A DNA stretch of 50,049 nucleotides, taken from positions 1-50,049 of the forward strand of contig JANJUF010000077.1 of the NCBI GenBank assembly GCA_024710705.1, written 5' to 3'. This stretch comes from Gemmatimonadaceae bacterium (GTDB lineage Bacteria; Gemmatimonadota; Gemmatimonadetes; Gemmatimonadales; Gemmatimonadaceae). Positions 16,465 through 23,633 of the stretch are shown here, one piece after another (position 1 is the first letter of the stretch; the number at the start of each line of letters is the position of its first letter). The position numbers were made by a program, and so were the translations under genes. The notes under the pieces are model-generated. The model saw nothing but the letters and a program-made list of their open reading frames with translations, was not told the origin of the DNA and did no database searches.

Positions 16465-16488
16465 CCGTTTACAATCAATGTGTTACGG
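16465..16488 (+). promoter_or_regulatory. pilA: Imperfect inverted repeat upstream of the pilA promoter
   Basis: CCGTTTACA and TGTGTTACGG flank ATCAA. ACA/TGT and CCGT/ACGG mirror each other with a one-base offset. It is the only AT-rich stretch in the region and lies centred about 50 bases before the predicted transcription start. It could be a PilR site, though sigma-54 activators usually bind farther upstream. Confidence 0.3.
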
Positions 16489-16501
16489 CGCCGGAATATC
16501 G

Positions 16502-16517
16502 TGGTATGTAACTTGCC
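16502..16517 (+). promoter_or_regulatory. pilA: Sigma-54 (-24/-12) promoter of pilA
   Basis: TGGTATG-TAAC-TTGCC matches the sigma-54 consensus TGGCACG-N4-TTGCW with exact GG-to-GC spacing. Only two positions of the -24 element and the last base of the -12 element differ. Transcription would start near 16528, giving a leader of about 54 bases before the pilA ATG. A PilS/PilR pair is encoded in the same locus, and sigma-54 control of pilA by PilR is established in Pseudomonas and others. Confidence 0.75.
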
Positions 16518-16581
16518 GAACCATAGCTCGTCATCCGTCGGTCCCCAAGCAGTCCACTTCCCCACTCGCAGGAGTTTCTGA

Positions 16582-16965
16582 ATGCTGCAGAACAAGAAGG
16601 GCTTCACCCTGATCGAGCTTCTGATCGTCGTCGTGATCATCGGCATTCTCGCCGCGATCGCGATCCCGAAGTTCGCGAACACGAAGGAGAAGGCGTACAT
16701 CGCCTCCATGAAGGCTGACCTCCGTAACCTCGTGACCGCTCAGGAAGCCTACTTCTCTGACGGCGCGGTGTACGCCAACAGCCTCACGGCCCTCGGCAAC
16801 AACTACGCCTCGTCCACGGGCACCAGCGCCATGGCCATTGCTGCGAACAGCGGCCTCGGCTGGTCGGCGATCATCTCGCACACTGCGACGACGGTCACCT
16901 GCCGCATCGGCGTGGGCACGAACGTGACCTCGCCGGACGGCGAGGGCGAGCCGGTCTGCCAGTAA
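16582..16965 (+). CDS. pilA: PilA, major type IVa pilin
   Basis: A 127-residue prepilin. The leader is short (MLQNKKG, cleavage after Gly7) and the mature protein begins FTLIELLIVVVIIGILAAIA, with Glu5 needed for methylation and assembly. The soluble part is small, about 75 residues, with serine/threonine-rich stretches (ASSTGTSAMA, SHTATTVT). Near the end two cysteines (VTC and PVCQ) would form the closing disulfide loop. The ribosome-binding site is GCAGGAG (16568-16574). A sigma-54 promoter precedes it and a terminator follows, so it is a single-gene unit, as expected for a protein made in large amounts. Codon use is even for this genome. Confidence 0.95.
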   Translation: MLQNKKGFTLIELLIVVVIIGILAAIAIPKFANTKEKAYIASMKADLRNLVTAQEAYFSDGAVYANSLTALGNNYASSTGTSAMAIAANSGLGWSAIISHTATTVTCRIGVGTNVTSPDGEGEPVCQ

Positions 16966-16985
16966 GCAGATTGTCCTGATGGAAG

Positions 16986-17025
16986 GCGCGGGCCGCGCGC
17001 AGATCGCCCGGCCCGCGCTGTTTTC
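16986..17025 (+). terminator. pilA: Rho-independent terminator of pilA
   Basis: GCGCGGGCCG (16986-16995) pairs perfectly with CGGCCCGCGC (17009-17018), followed by a T-run (TTTT at 17021-17024). It lies 20 bases after the pilA stop codon. Confidence 0.8.
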
Positions 17026-17070
17026 CCACCATCGGCGTGGCGAAGGTGACGGACGGCGCTGCGACGCGCC

Positions 17071-17082
17071 TATCCTCGCGCC
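17071..17082 (+). promoter_or_regulatory. Candidate leaderless -10 element of the minor-pilin operon
   Basis: TATCCT (17071-17076) is followed by exactly six bases and the ATG at 17083. GTGACG at 17046-17051 could be a -35 box with a long 19-base spacer. There is no Shine-Dalgarno sequence. Confidence 0.5.
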
Positions 17083-17439
17083 ATGCCTGCTCGTCCCGCC
17101 CTCTCGCTCGTCGAAGTCCTCGTCGCGACGGTGCTGCTCGCAATCGGGATCTGCGGGACGGTTGCCAGTCTGGCGGCGGCCGAGCGACTGCGCGCCGACG
17201 CCAACCGTCGCGAGCGGCTCGCCGCCGCCGTCAATGCCCGCCTCGCTTGGTTCGACGCGGTCGGCTGCACGACCGGCGCGAGCAGCGGCGCCGCCATCTC
17301 GGCCGACGGCGTCACGGTCACGTGGACGCTCGGGGCATTCGATGCCGACTCTGTCCGGGGCGTTGCCATTGACGCGGCGCACGGCGTAGGGCGCCGTGCC
17401 CTCCACCTCTCGATCGCAACGAGGCGACTGTGCCGCTGA
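17083..17439 (+). CDS. Minor pilin-like protein (PilV/GspI type)
   Basis: A 118-residue protein with a class III signal: MPARPA then LSLVEVLVATVLLAIGICGT. The predicted cleavage follows Ala6, not the usual glycine, and Glu5 of the mature form is present. The rest is a short, mostly polar domain with one cysteine in VGCTTGASSGAA and one near the end. PilV/GspI-type proteins prime pilus assembly at the tip. It starts a three-gene run with two further prepilin-like genes, coupled by overlaps. Cleavage after Ala is less efficient in studied prepilin peptidases, so the site deserves a check. Confidence 0.78.
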   Translation: MPARPALSLVEVLVATVLLAIGICGTVASLAAAERLRADANRRERLAAAVNARLAWFDAVGCTTGASSGAAISADGVTVTWTLGAFDADSVRGVAIDAAHGVGRRALHLSIATRRLCR

Positions 17440-18212
17440 GGGCCCGGCGGCGAGGCTATCTCCTGGCGGAAGCGCTCTGTGCGCTGGCCCTCTTGGGCCT
17501 GCTGGCCGCCGCCGCGGCCCTCGTACTCTCCGGTGCACGCCGTGCGCTCAGCGAGCGCGAGCGCCGTGACACTGCCGTGCGCAGCGAGCGGGAGACGGTG
17601 GAGATCCTCGAACGTTCGCTGTGGGCCGGCGATGGCGTCATCCTCCGCGGCGACACGGCCGTGGAGTTCGACCAACTCATGGGAACTAGCGTGCTGTGCG
17701 GCGTCGAGCCCCGCGCGATCTACCTTCCGCTCCCATCGGGCGTTGGTGGCTCGCTGACGCAGTGGCTGCAGTCGCCGATGGCCGACGATGTCGTCGCGGT
17801 GCGACGGGAATCGTCCGACGAGTGGTGGTACGCGACCATTGACTCGGTGCAGGAGCGCGCGGTTGTCGAGCCCTGCGGCGCGGCGGCGGGCTGGCGTCCG
17901 TCGGGGGCGGCCGTGCTGCGGATCTCCCTGTGGGAGGAGGTGCCCGACGTTCTCCCGTCGGGCGCCGCGGTGCGGCTGCTCCGGCGCGGGCGCTTCACGC
18001 TGTACCACGCCGGGGGAGGGGCCTGGATGCTCGGATGGCGCCGCTGCCATCCCTGGCTCGAGGTGTGTGGTGCAGTCCAACCAGTGGCAGGTCCGCTTCG
18101 GACGCCTTCGGCCCGTGGGCTGCGGTTTGAATCCGCCGGCTCGCCCTCGCGTCTCGAGATCCAAGTCACGGCGGTCGAGGGGCGTGGTGCGCAGGGGACG
18201 GTCTACTGGTGA
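17430..18212 (+). CDS. Minor pilin-like protein (PilW/GspJ type)
   Basis: A 260-residue protein starting at GTG 17430, overlapping the previous gene by 10 bases. The class III signal is MPLRARRRG with cleavage after Gly9, then YLLAEALCALALLGLLAAAA with Glu5 in place. A helix with many charged residues follows (ARRALSERERRDTAVRSERE), then a beta-rich domain with several cysteines and tryptophans. The length and order fit PilW/GspJ, the large minor pilin of the tip complex. The last codons overlap the start of the next gene by four bases. Confidence 0.75.
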   Translation: MPLRARRRGYLLAEALCALALLGLLAAAAALVLSGARRALSERERRDTAVRSERETVEILERSLWAGDGVILRGDTAVEFDQLMGTSVLCGVEPRAIYLPLPSGVGGSLTQWLQSPMADDVVAVRRESSDEWWYATIDSVQERAVVEPCGAAAGWRPSGAAVLRISLWEEVPDVLPSGAAVRLLRRGRFTLYHAGGGAWMLGWRRCHPWLEVCGAVQPVAGPLRTPSARGLRFESAGSPSRLEIQVTAVEGRGAQGTVYW

Positions 18213-18673
18213 GGCGGGCTCGGCGCGGTGTGGCGCTTCCGCTGGTGATCTTGGTGCTCGCGGCGCTTGGCCTTCTGGCCGCGCTGGGGCTCTCCGACGC
18301 GCTGATGTCCTCGCGCGTGGCGGCGCTCGCGGAGGATCGGGTCCGGGCGCAGGGCGCAGCGCTCGAGGCGCTGCCGCTTCTCCTAGTGCCGCCAGATCTC
18401 CCCTGGCTCTGCCTCCAACCGCCGAGCACCGCCGTGGCTGCCGTGGTGTCCACACCGTCGGGAGCCCGCGTCGAGCTGCGGTGGTGGACTGTGGCCCCAG
18501 GTCGGGTCCGCGGCGAGGTCACCGGGCTGGGCAGATCGGGGGCCCGTCATCGGCGTCTGGCGGCCCTGATTCCGGACTCGTTGCCCGCGGATCCAGCCGA
18601 GCCCGGCTGCCCGGCGGCAAGGGCGCTCCGCCCAGCCGGGACGGGCTGGCTGATGCCCCATCCGGAGGGGTAA
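18209..18673 (+). CDS. Minor pilin-like protein (PilX/GspK-like N-terminus)
   Basis: A 154-residue protein starting at GTG 18209 with a GTGA overlap. It begins MRRARRG then VALPLVILVLAALGLLAALG. Cleavage after Gly7 would leave a mature protein with Leu at position 5 instead of Glu, as in PilX/GspK-type proteins, which sit at the tip and need no methylated Glu5. The soluble part is short and ends at a stop 156 bases before pilM. GspK proteins are normally over 280 residues, so this is either a short PilX-like protein or a reduced version. The assignment rests on the N-terminus and gene order. Confidence 0.68.
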   Translation: MRRARRGVALPLVILVLAALGLLAALGLSDALMSSRVAALAEDRVRAQGAALEALPLLLVPPDLPWLCLQPPSTAVAAVVSTPSGARVELRWWTVAPGRVRGEVTGLGRSGARHRRLAALIPDSLPADPAEPGCPAARALRPAGTGWLMPHPEG

Positions 18674-18737
18674 AGCGGTGCCGGACGTTACCTTGCGGAC
18701 GACCTGCTCGTGTATTGTCGCAGGACGCACCTTTGGT

Positions 18738-18753
18738 TGGCATTTGCTGTGCA
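18738..18753 (+). promoter_or_regulatory. pilM: Possible sigma-54 promoter upstream of pilMNOPQ
   Basis: TGGCATTTGCTGTGCA has TGGCA at -24 and TGCA at -12 with the correct 12-base GG-to-GC distance, but the first T of the -12 TTGC is G. The start would be near 18764, about 66 bases before the pilM ATG. It is a weaker match than the pilA site. Confidence 0.4.
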
Positions 18754-18829
18754 TTGACCCCGACCCGGCCCGCCCGCAACTTTGGCGGCCCGAGCCTCTC
18801 AGTCTCCGCAGGACGCCCACGGGAACACC

Positions 18830-19873
18830 ATGGCGCTATTCGGTCGCAAGAAGACATCGGTCGGTCTCGACATCGGTTCCGGCCTCATCAAGGTGGCCGT
18901 GGTCGACCATTCCAAGGCCCAGCCTGAACTGGTCCGGGTGGCCATCACGCCGTTGCTGGCGGATGCGATCGTCGAGGGCGAGATCATGGACCCCGGCATC
19001 GTCGCCGACGCGATCACGGCCTGCCTCCAGGAGGCGGGGGTGACGGCGAAGGATGTCGTGACGGCCGTCGGCGGTCGCGACGTCATCATCAAGAAGATTC
19101 AGATTGAGCGCGTGAAGGAGGCCCAGGCCCGCGAGCTGATGCGCTGGGAGGCCGAGCAGCACGTGCCGTTCGATATGGAGTCGGTGGAACTGGACTTCCA
19201 GATTCTCGACCCCGAGGGCAGCGACCCCGAGATGAACGTGCTGCTCGTGGCCGCCAAGCGCGAGCTGATTGAGGGCAAGGTCCGTGTGTTGACCGACGCC
19301 GGCATCAATGCCGTGGCGGTGGACGTGGACGCTTTCGCCCTGCACAACGCCTTCGAATTGAACCACCCCGAGGCGATGACGGGCACGGTGGCGCTCGTCA
19401 ACATCGGCCACGAGGTGACGAACGTGAACATCGTGGAGGAGGGAGTGCCGATCCTCACCCGCGACCTGCCGACCGGCACGCGCCGCATGAAGGAAGACCT
19501 GCAGCGCGAGCGCGGCCTTGGTTCGGACGAGGCCGATGCGCTACTGAAGGGGTTTGACCGTTCGGAGCACCTGGATGCGGTGCTCGAGACGCGCGGCGAG
19601 GAGATCGCCGTGGGGGTCGAGCGGGCGGCGGCCTTCCTGGCCTCGTCCTCGCGCTCGGGGGGCGGCCTCAGCGCCGTCTTCGTGTGCGGCGGCGGCTCGC
19701 GCGCGCCTGGCCTCATCGATGTGCTCGCCGATCGCTTGCGGCTTCCCGTGCAGGCGGCCAACCCTCTCGCCAACCTGGTCGTGCGTGACGGGGCTTTCGA
19801 GTCGTTCGTCACGGACGAGGTGGCGCCCCTGTTGATGCTTCCGCTGGGTTTGGCCCTGCGGAAGCCTGCCTGA
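18830..19873 (+). CDS. pilM: PilM, actin-like pilus assembly protein
   Basis: A 347-residue protein with an actin/FtsA-type fold. Its start, MALFGRKKTSVGLDIGSGLI, holds the first phosphate-binding loop; IGHEVTNVNIVEEGVPILTR is the second and VFVCGGGSRAPGLIDVLADR the adenosine region. PilM is cytoplasmic, binds the N-terminal tail of PilN (INLLP motif, present in the next gene) and links the inner-membrane PilN/PilO pair to the assembly platform. The start at 18830 places the conserved LFG-x-K motif at the N-terminus; the upstream in-frame ATG is inside the promoter region. It opens the pilMNOPQ operon, with 16 bases to pilN. Confidence 0.95.
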   Translation: MALFGRKKTSVGLDIGSGLIKVAVVDHSKAQPELVRVAITPLLADAIVEGEIMDPGIVADAITACLQEAGVTAKDVVTAVGGRDVIIKKIQIERVKEAQARELMRWEAEQHVPFDMESVELDFQILDPEGSDPEMNVLLVAAKRELIEGKVRVLTDAGINAVAVDVDAFALHNAFELNHPEAMTGTVALVNIGHEVTNVNIVEEGVPILTRDLPTGTRRMKEDLQRERGLGSDEADALLKGFDRSEHLDAVLETRGEEIAVGVERAAAFLASSSRSGGGLSAVFVCGGGSRAPGLIDVLADRLRLPVQAANPLANLVVRDGAFESFVTDEVAPLLMLPLGLALRKPA

Positions 19874-19889
19874 TCGAGCGGACGAGCCC

Positions 19890-20582
19890 ATGATTGAAAT
19901 CAACCTCCTCCCTGGCGCGCGGAAGAAGACGCGAGCGTCGAAGGGTGCCTCCATTGACTTCGGGGCGCTCCTCGGCGGCCTGACTTCGCGCTTCAAGGAT
20001 CCCTGGCTGCTCGTAGCCGTGGCCGGCATGGCGCTGGGCCTGGCTGCGACCGGCGCGATGTTCTTCCTCCAGCAGCGTGAACAGGCAACGCTGGCGGAGC
20101 AGCAGCGGGTGGCGGTGCAAGACTCGACGCGCTACGCCGCGGTCCTGTCCCAGCGGCGCGCCGCCGAGCTGGCGCGCGACTCGATCCTCCGCCAGATGGC
20201 CGTGATCTCGGCCATCGATGGCGACCGGTTCGTGTGGCCGCACATCATGGACGAAGTCAGCCGCGCGCTGCCGACGTACACGTGGCTGCGCTCGCTCGTG
20301 CAGACCAGCTCCACGGCCGCGGTGCCGCCGGAGGCGGTCGCCGCCGGGGCGGTCCCTCGCCTGACCTTCCGCCTCATCGCGTACACGGTGGACATCCAGG
20401 CGGTGACCATCTACATGAAGCAGCTCGAGGCCTCGCCATTCATCGAGAACGTGACGCTCGGCGTCTCCGAGACGGCGGTGGCCGATGGCAAGGAAGTCCA
20501 TCAGTTCCAGCTCGACATGATGTACCAGAAGCCGGATTCGACCGCGATCCGCACTGTGCCCCTCTCGATCGCGGTGAGGTGA
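19890..20582 (+). CDS. pilN: PilN, inner-membrane pilus alignment protein
   Basis: A 230-residue protein. It starts MIEINLLPGARKKTRASKGA, containing the INLLP PilM-binding motif, then a basic stretch, one membrane helix (LLVAVAGMALGLAATGAMFF), a coiled coil (EQATLAEQQRVAVQDSTRYA) and a ferredoxin-like periplasmic domain. It is longer than Pseudomonas PilN (about 200 residues) because of extra sequence before the helix and a loop around residues 140-155. With PilO and PilP it forms the periplasmic alignment complex between PilM/PilC and the PilQ secretin. It is followed by pilO after 3 bases. Confidence 0.93.
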   Translation: MIEINLLPGARKKTRASKGASIDFGALLGGLTSRFKDPWLLVAVAGMALGLAATGAMFFLQQREQATLAEQQRVAVQDSTRYAAVLSQRRAAELARDSILRQMAVISAIDGDRFVWPHIMDEVSRALPTYTWLRSLVQTSSTAAVPPEAVAAGAVPRLTFRLIAYTVDIQAVTIYMKQLEASPFIENVTLGVSETAVADGKEVHQFQLDMMYQKPDSTAIRTVPLSIAVR

Positions 20583-20585
20583 CCC

Positions 20586-21191
20586 ATGGCCGGACTGCCG
20601 ACTAACCAGCGCGACCAGACGATGCTCGTGGTCGGGATCCTCGGGATCCTGATTGCCGGTGCGTACTGGTACCTCGTCTACACCCCGAAGGCCGACGAAC
20701 TCGGGACCCTGCGCACGCAGGTCGAGCGCCTCGACGCCAGCAACCAGCGCGCCAAGGCCTTGTTGGCCCGCGGTACGGTGGAAGAACTGCGGGCCGAAGC
20801 CGAGCTGCTGCAGAACAACCTCGACCTCATGCGCACGCTGATCCCGGCGGGGAATGAAGTGCCGGCCCTGCTGGACCAGATTGTGGGTGCCGCGCGCCGC
20901 ACGGGGATGGAGCAGCAGAGCTTCGTGCCAGGCGCGACGGTGCAGGGCGAGGTGTTCGACACCTATCGCTATCGGATGGCGTTCTCCGGCAACTACCACC
21001 AGATCGGCGAGTTGCTGACCGCCATCGGCTCGTTGCGGCGTATCATCGCGCCGGTGAACCTGACCCTGAACCCCTCGACGGCCGTGCGAGCGGCGAACGC
21101 CCCGCCTGGGGAGCAGCTGCTCAGCGTGAACTTCGACCTCCAGACCTACGTGCTGCGCACGGCGCCGCCGAGTAACGGGAGCACGCCATGA
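20586..21191 (+). CDS. pilO: PilO, inner-membrane pilus alignment protein
   Basis: A 201-residue protein with one N-terminal membrane helix (TMLVVGILGILIAGAYWYLV) followed by a coiled coil (DELGTLRTQVERLDASNQRA) and a beta-alpha domain with VPALLDQIVGAARRTGMEQQ and FSGNYHQIGELLTAIGSLRR. That layout matches PilO, the partner of PilN in the periplasmic ring. It overlaps pilP by four bases. Confidence 0.94.
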   Translation: MAGLPTNQRDQTMLVVGILGILIAGAYWYLVYTPKADELGTLRTQVERLDASNQRAKALLARGTVEELRAEAELLQNNLDLMRTLIPAGNEVPALLDQIVGAARRTGMEQQSFVPGATVQGEVFDTYRYRMAFSGNYHQIGELLTAIGSLRRIIAPVNLTLNPSTAVRAANAPPGEQLLSVNFDLQTYVLRTAPPSNGSTP

Positions 21192-21667
21192 CGCGTCGCG
21201 CGATCACTCTCCTCGTCCTCGCCGCCGTGGCTGTTCCGGTCATCGGCTTGGCCCAGGGACGTCGTGGGGCGCCGGCACCGGCGGCCCCCGTCACGATCAA
21301 CACCGAAGGCTTGTTGCGCGACTCCGCCGGCAACGTCATCCTGCGGCGCGAAGTGTACACCTATCCGTCTGCTGGGCGCCGCGACCCCTTCGCGTCGCTC
21401 ATCGCATCGGGCGACATCCGCCCCCTGCTGTCCGACCTCGTCATCGTGGCGATCTCGCTCGATCCGACCGGTCGGAATTCCGTGGCGACCCTGAAGGACG
21501 CCTCGACGAATGAACTGTACCGCGTGCGGAATGGGTCGGTGTTCGGCCGCATGCGGGTGACAGCGATCCGCCAGCGCGAGGTCGGCCTGGCGATCGATGA
21601 GTTCGGATATACTCGACAGGAAACGCTGTCGATCACTGTTCCCACCCGTGGAGGAAGGACGCCATGA
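21188..21667 (+). CDS. pilP: PilP-like pilus assembly protein
   Basis: A 159-residue protein, ATGA-coupled to pilO. A cleavable signal peptide (ITLLVLAAVAVPVIGLAQ) is followed by a proline/alanine linker, the GRRDPFASLI motif of PilP and a beta-sandwich domain (IVAISLDPTGRNSVATLKDA, then YRVRNGSVFGRMRVTAIRQR). PilP normally is a lipoprotein with a lipobox cysteine; here no cysteine follows the signal, so it is probably released as a soluble periplasmic protein or held only by PilN/PilO. It bridges the inner-membrane complex to PilQ. The pilQ start overlaps its stop by four bases. Confidence 0.9.
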   Translation: MTRRAITLLVLAAVAVPVIGLAQGRRGAPAPAAPVTINTEGLLRDSAGNVILRREVYTYPSAGRRDPFASLIASGDIRPLLSDLVIVAISLDPTGRNSVATLKDASTNELYRVRNGSVFGRMRVTAIRQREVGLAIDEFGYTRQETLSITVPTRGGRTP

Positions 21668-23529
21668 GGCGCAATCGTATGCTGGCCCCGGTCGTGGCCG
21701 GCGCACTCCTGTTCGGCGCGACGGTCGCCGGTGCGGCGCCTGCCGCGCGTGCGGAGGCCACCGCGACGGTGACCGCCGTGACCGTCGTCCCCGGCGCTGG
21801 CCGCGCGGACGTCGTCCTGACTTACGAGGGGGTCGTCGCCGTCAGCGACTTCACGCTCGAGAATCCCAACCGCATCGTCGTGGACCTCAAGGGCGCCACG
21901 ATGAACCTCCGTTCCCCGGCCTATGATCGCGTCAACCGGGCCGGCATCCGCAACGTGCGCCTCGGCCAGTTCGAGATGGACGTCGTCCGGCTCGTGCTCG
22001 ACGTGGATTCGCCGCGCGAGTACGAGGTCATCGTCGGCGATGGGGTGATCCGTATCAGCGTCCGTGGCGCCGATGATTTCGCGCCGTGGTCGGCCGGAAC
22101 GATCGCCACGCGCACGACGCCCGCCGAGGCACCGATGGTGGCCGAGGCGTTCATCGAGCCCATCCGCCAAGCGCAGCGCCTCGAGCAGCCGCGTATCACG
22201 TTCACGATCGCGGACATGGATATCCACGACGTGCTCGCGCACTTCTCCGGATTCTCCGGCCGCACCTTCGTCACCGGCAGTTCGGTGCAGGGCCGCGTGC
22301 GCTTCACCGAGATCGTGAACCAGCCGTGGGACATCGCGCTCTCCAAGATCCTGCAGGCCAACGGCCTGCAGGCCATGGAGGACTCCACGGGCATCATCAC
22401 GATCGACAGCTATCAGAACCTCGCCCGCCGCGTCGCCGCCGAGCCGCTCGTCACGCAGCTCGTCGTCGTGAACTACGCCAAGGCGGCCAACCTCGCCACC
22501 ACCATCCGCGCCCTCATCGCCGCCTGCTCGTCGGGCTCGGTGGGTGCCGAGGCCACGGTGGTGGACGCCGCCGCCGGTGACGCCGGTGCCCCCGCCGCGG
22601 CCGGTGCCGTCCCGCAGACGAATACCACCTGCGGCCGTGGCGTGGTGACGCACGAAGAGAAGACCAACACCCTGCTCATCACCGAGACGGTCTCGCGCCT
22701 CCCGGAGATCGTCAGCTACGTGCGCGACCTCGATGTCCGTACGCCGCAGGTGGCCATCAAGGCCAAGATCATCGCCGTGGACCGTACCGCGACCGAGGAA
22801 CTCGGCCTGAGCTACGACTTCGGCTCGCCGACCAACTACAGCAATGCCCTCGTGCCCCGCGGCACGCCGGGTGAGTTCCAGGTGGACCTCGGCGGCGATG
22901 CCTTCATCGGCGTGGCGAACTCGAACCGCAGCTTCGCCCAGACCGGCGCGCTGAATCTCATCTACAACGTCGTCGTCGGCGGCAACAGCATCACGGCCTT
23001 CCTCGACGCCCTCAGCGCACAGAACCTCTCTGACGTCCAGGCCGAGCCCAGCACCACGACCATCGACAACCGCAAGGCGACGCTCTTCGCCGGTACCGAG
23101 ATCGCGTTCCTCCTGACGCCGCCCGCCATCCCGGGGCAGATCCAGGCCATCGCGCCGGTCATCCAACGGCAGAAGGTGGGTATCACGCTTGAAGTCACGC
23201 CCCACGTGACCGCCAATCGCCAGATCTCCATGGAGATCAACGCCATTCAGCAGTCGCTGCTGGGCGTGACGGTGGCCGGTCCCGAAATCTCCGAGCGCCA
23301 GGCGACCAACGAAGTGCTCGTCGGCGACGGTGAGACGGCGGTAATCGCCGGCCTCACGCAGACGCAGGTCACGCGCTTCGAGGCTGGAGTGCCGTACCTG
23401 ATGAAGCTCCCGTTCATCGGCCGCCTCTTCAGGGAAACCCGCGTCGTGGAGCGCAAGCAGGACCTCCTCATCCTCGTCACCCCGCACATCGTGGACGAGG
23501 GCGAAGTGGTGCGCCGTCCGGAGAACTGA
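21664..23529 (+). CDS. pilQ: PilQ, type IV pilus secretin
   Basis: A 621-residue outer-membrane channel. After a signal peptide (LAPVVAGALLFGATVAGA) come an AMIN domain that holds it to peptidoglycan (about residues 35-135), N0/N1-type secretin domains (ITFTIADMDIHDVLAHFSGF, VVNYAKAANLATTIRALIAA) with a low-complexity alanine/glycine stretch around residues 290-320, and the C-terminal secretin core ending VPYLMKLPFIGRLFRETRVV. It forms the gate for the pilus fibre. The final QDLLILVTPHIVDEG is typical. It is the last gene of the operon and is followed by a perfect hairpin. Confidence 0.96.
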   Translation: MRRNRMLAPVVAGALLFGATVAGAAPAARAEATATVTAVTVVPGAGRADVVLTYEGVVAVSDFTLENPNRIVVDLKGATMNLRSPAYDRVNRAGIRNVRLGQFEMDVVRLVLDVDSPREYEVIVGDGVIRISVRGADDFAPWSAGTIATRTTPAEAPMVAEAFIEPIRQAQRLEQPRITFTIADMDIHDVLAHFSGFSGRTFVTGSSVQGRVRFTEIVNQPWDIALSKILQANGLQAMEDSTGIITIDSYQNLARRVAAEPLVTQLVVVNYAKAANLATTIRALIAACSSGSVGAEATVVDAAAGDAGAPAAAGAVPQTNTTCGRGVVTHEEKTNTLLITETVSRLPEIVSYVRDLDVRTPQVAIKAKIIAVDRTATEELGLSYDFGSPTNYSNALVPRGTPGEFQVDLGGDAFIGVANSNRSFAQTGALNLIYNVVVGGNSITAFLDALSAQNLSDVQAEPSTTTIDNRKATLFAGTEIAFLLTPPAIPGQIQAIAPVIQRQKVGITLEVTPHVTANRQISMEINAIQQSLLGVTVAGPEISERQATNEVLVGDGETAVIAGLTQTQVTRFEAGVPYLMKLPFIGRLFRETRVVERKQDLLILVTPHIVDEGEVVRRPEN

Positions 23530-23564
23530 TCGGGCCGTCGCACCCCGCACCCCGCATCACCCAA

Positions 23565-23592
23565 GCGCCCGGCGATATCTTTCGCCGGGCGC
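23565..23592 (+). terminator. Terminator hairpin of the pilMNOPQ operon
   Basis: GCGCCCGGCGA (23565-23575) pairs perfectly with TCGCCGGGCGC (23582-23592) around a 6-base loop, followed by a T/C-rich stretch. The loop also contains TATCTT, which could double as a -10 element for aroC. Confidence 0.7.
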
Positions 23593-23598
23593 GTGCTT

Positions 23599-23626
23599 CT
23601 TCCGTCTTCCGTCTTCCGTCTTCCGT
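23599..23626 (+). repeat. Tandem 7-base repeat, four copies of CTTCCGT
   Basis: Four exact copies in a row occupy the place where the aroC ribosome-binding site should be, ending seven bases before the aroC TTG start. The unit length of 7 is not a multiple of 3. Such arrays can change copy number by polymerase slippage; here that would alter the aroC leader length, not its frame. Confidence 0.9.
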
Positions 23627-23633
23627 CTCCCAA

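Noticed and set aside
21361..23550. A 729-codon open frame on the minus strand opposite pilQ
   Set aside because: It is a shadow of pilQ caused by GC-rich third positions. It is rich in Arg/Gly/Asp, lacks domains, and the secretin reading on the plus strand is certain.
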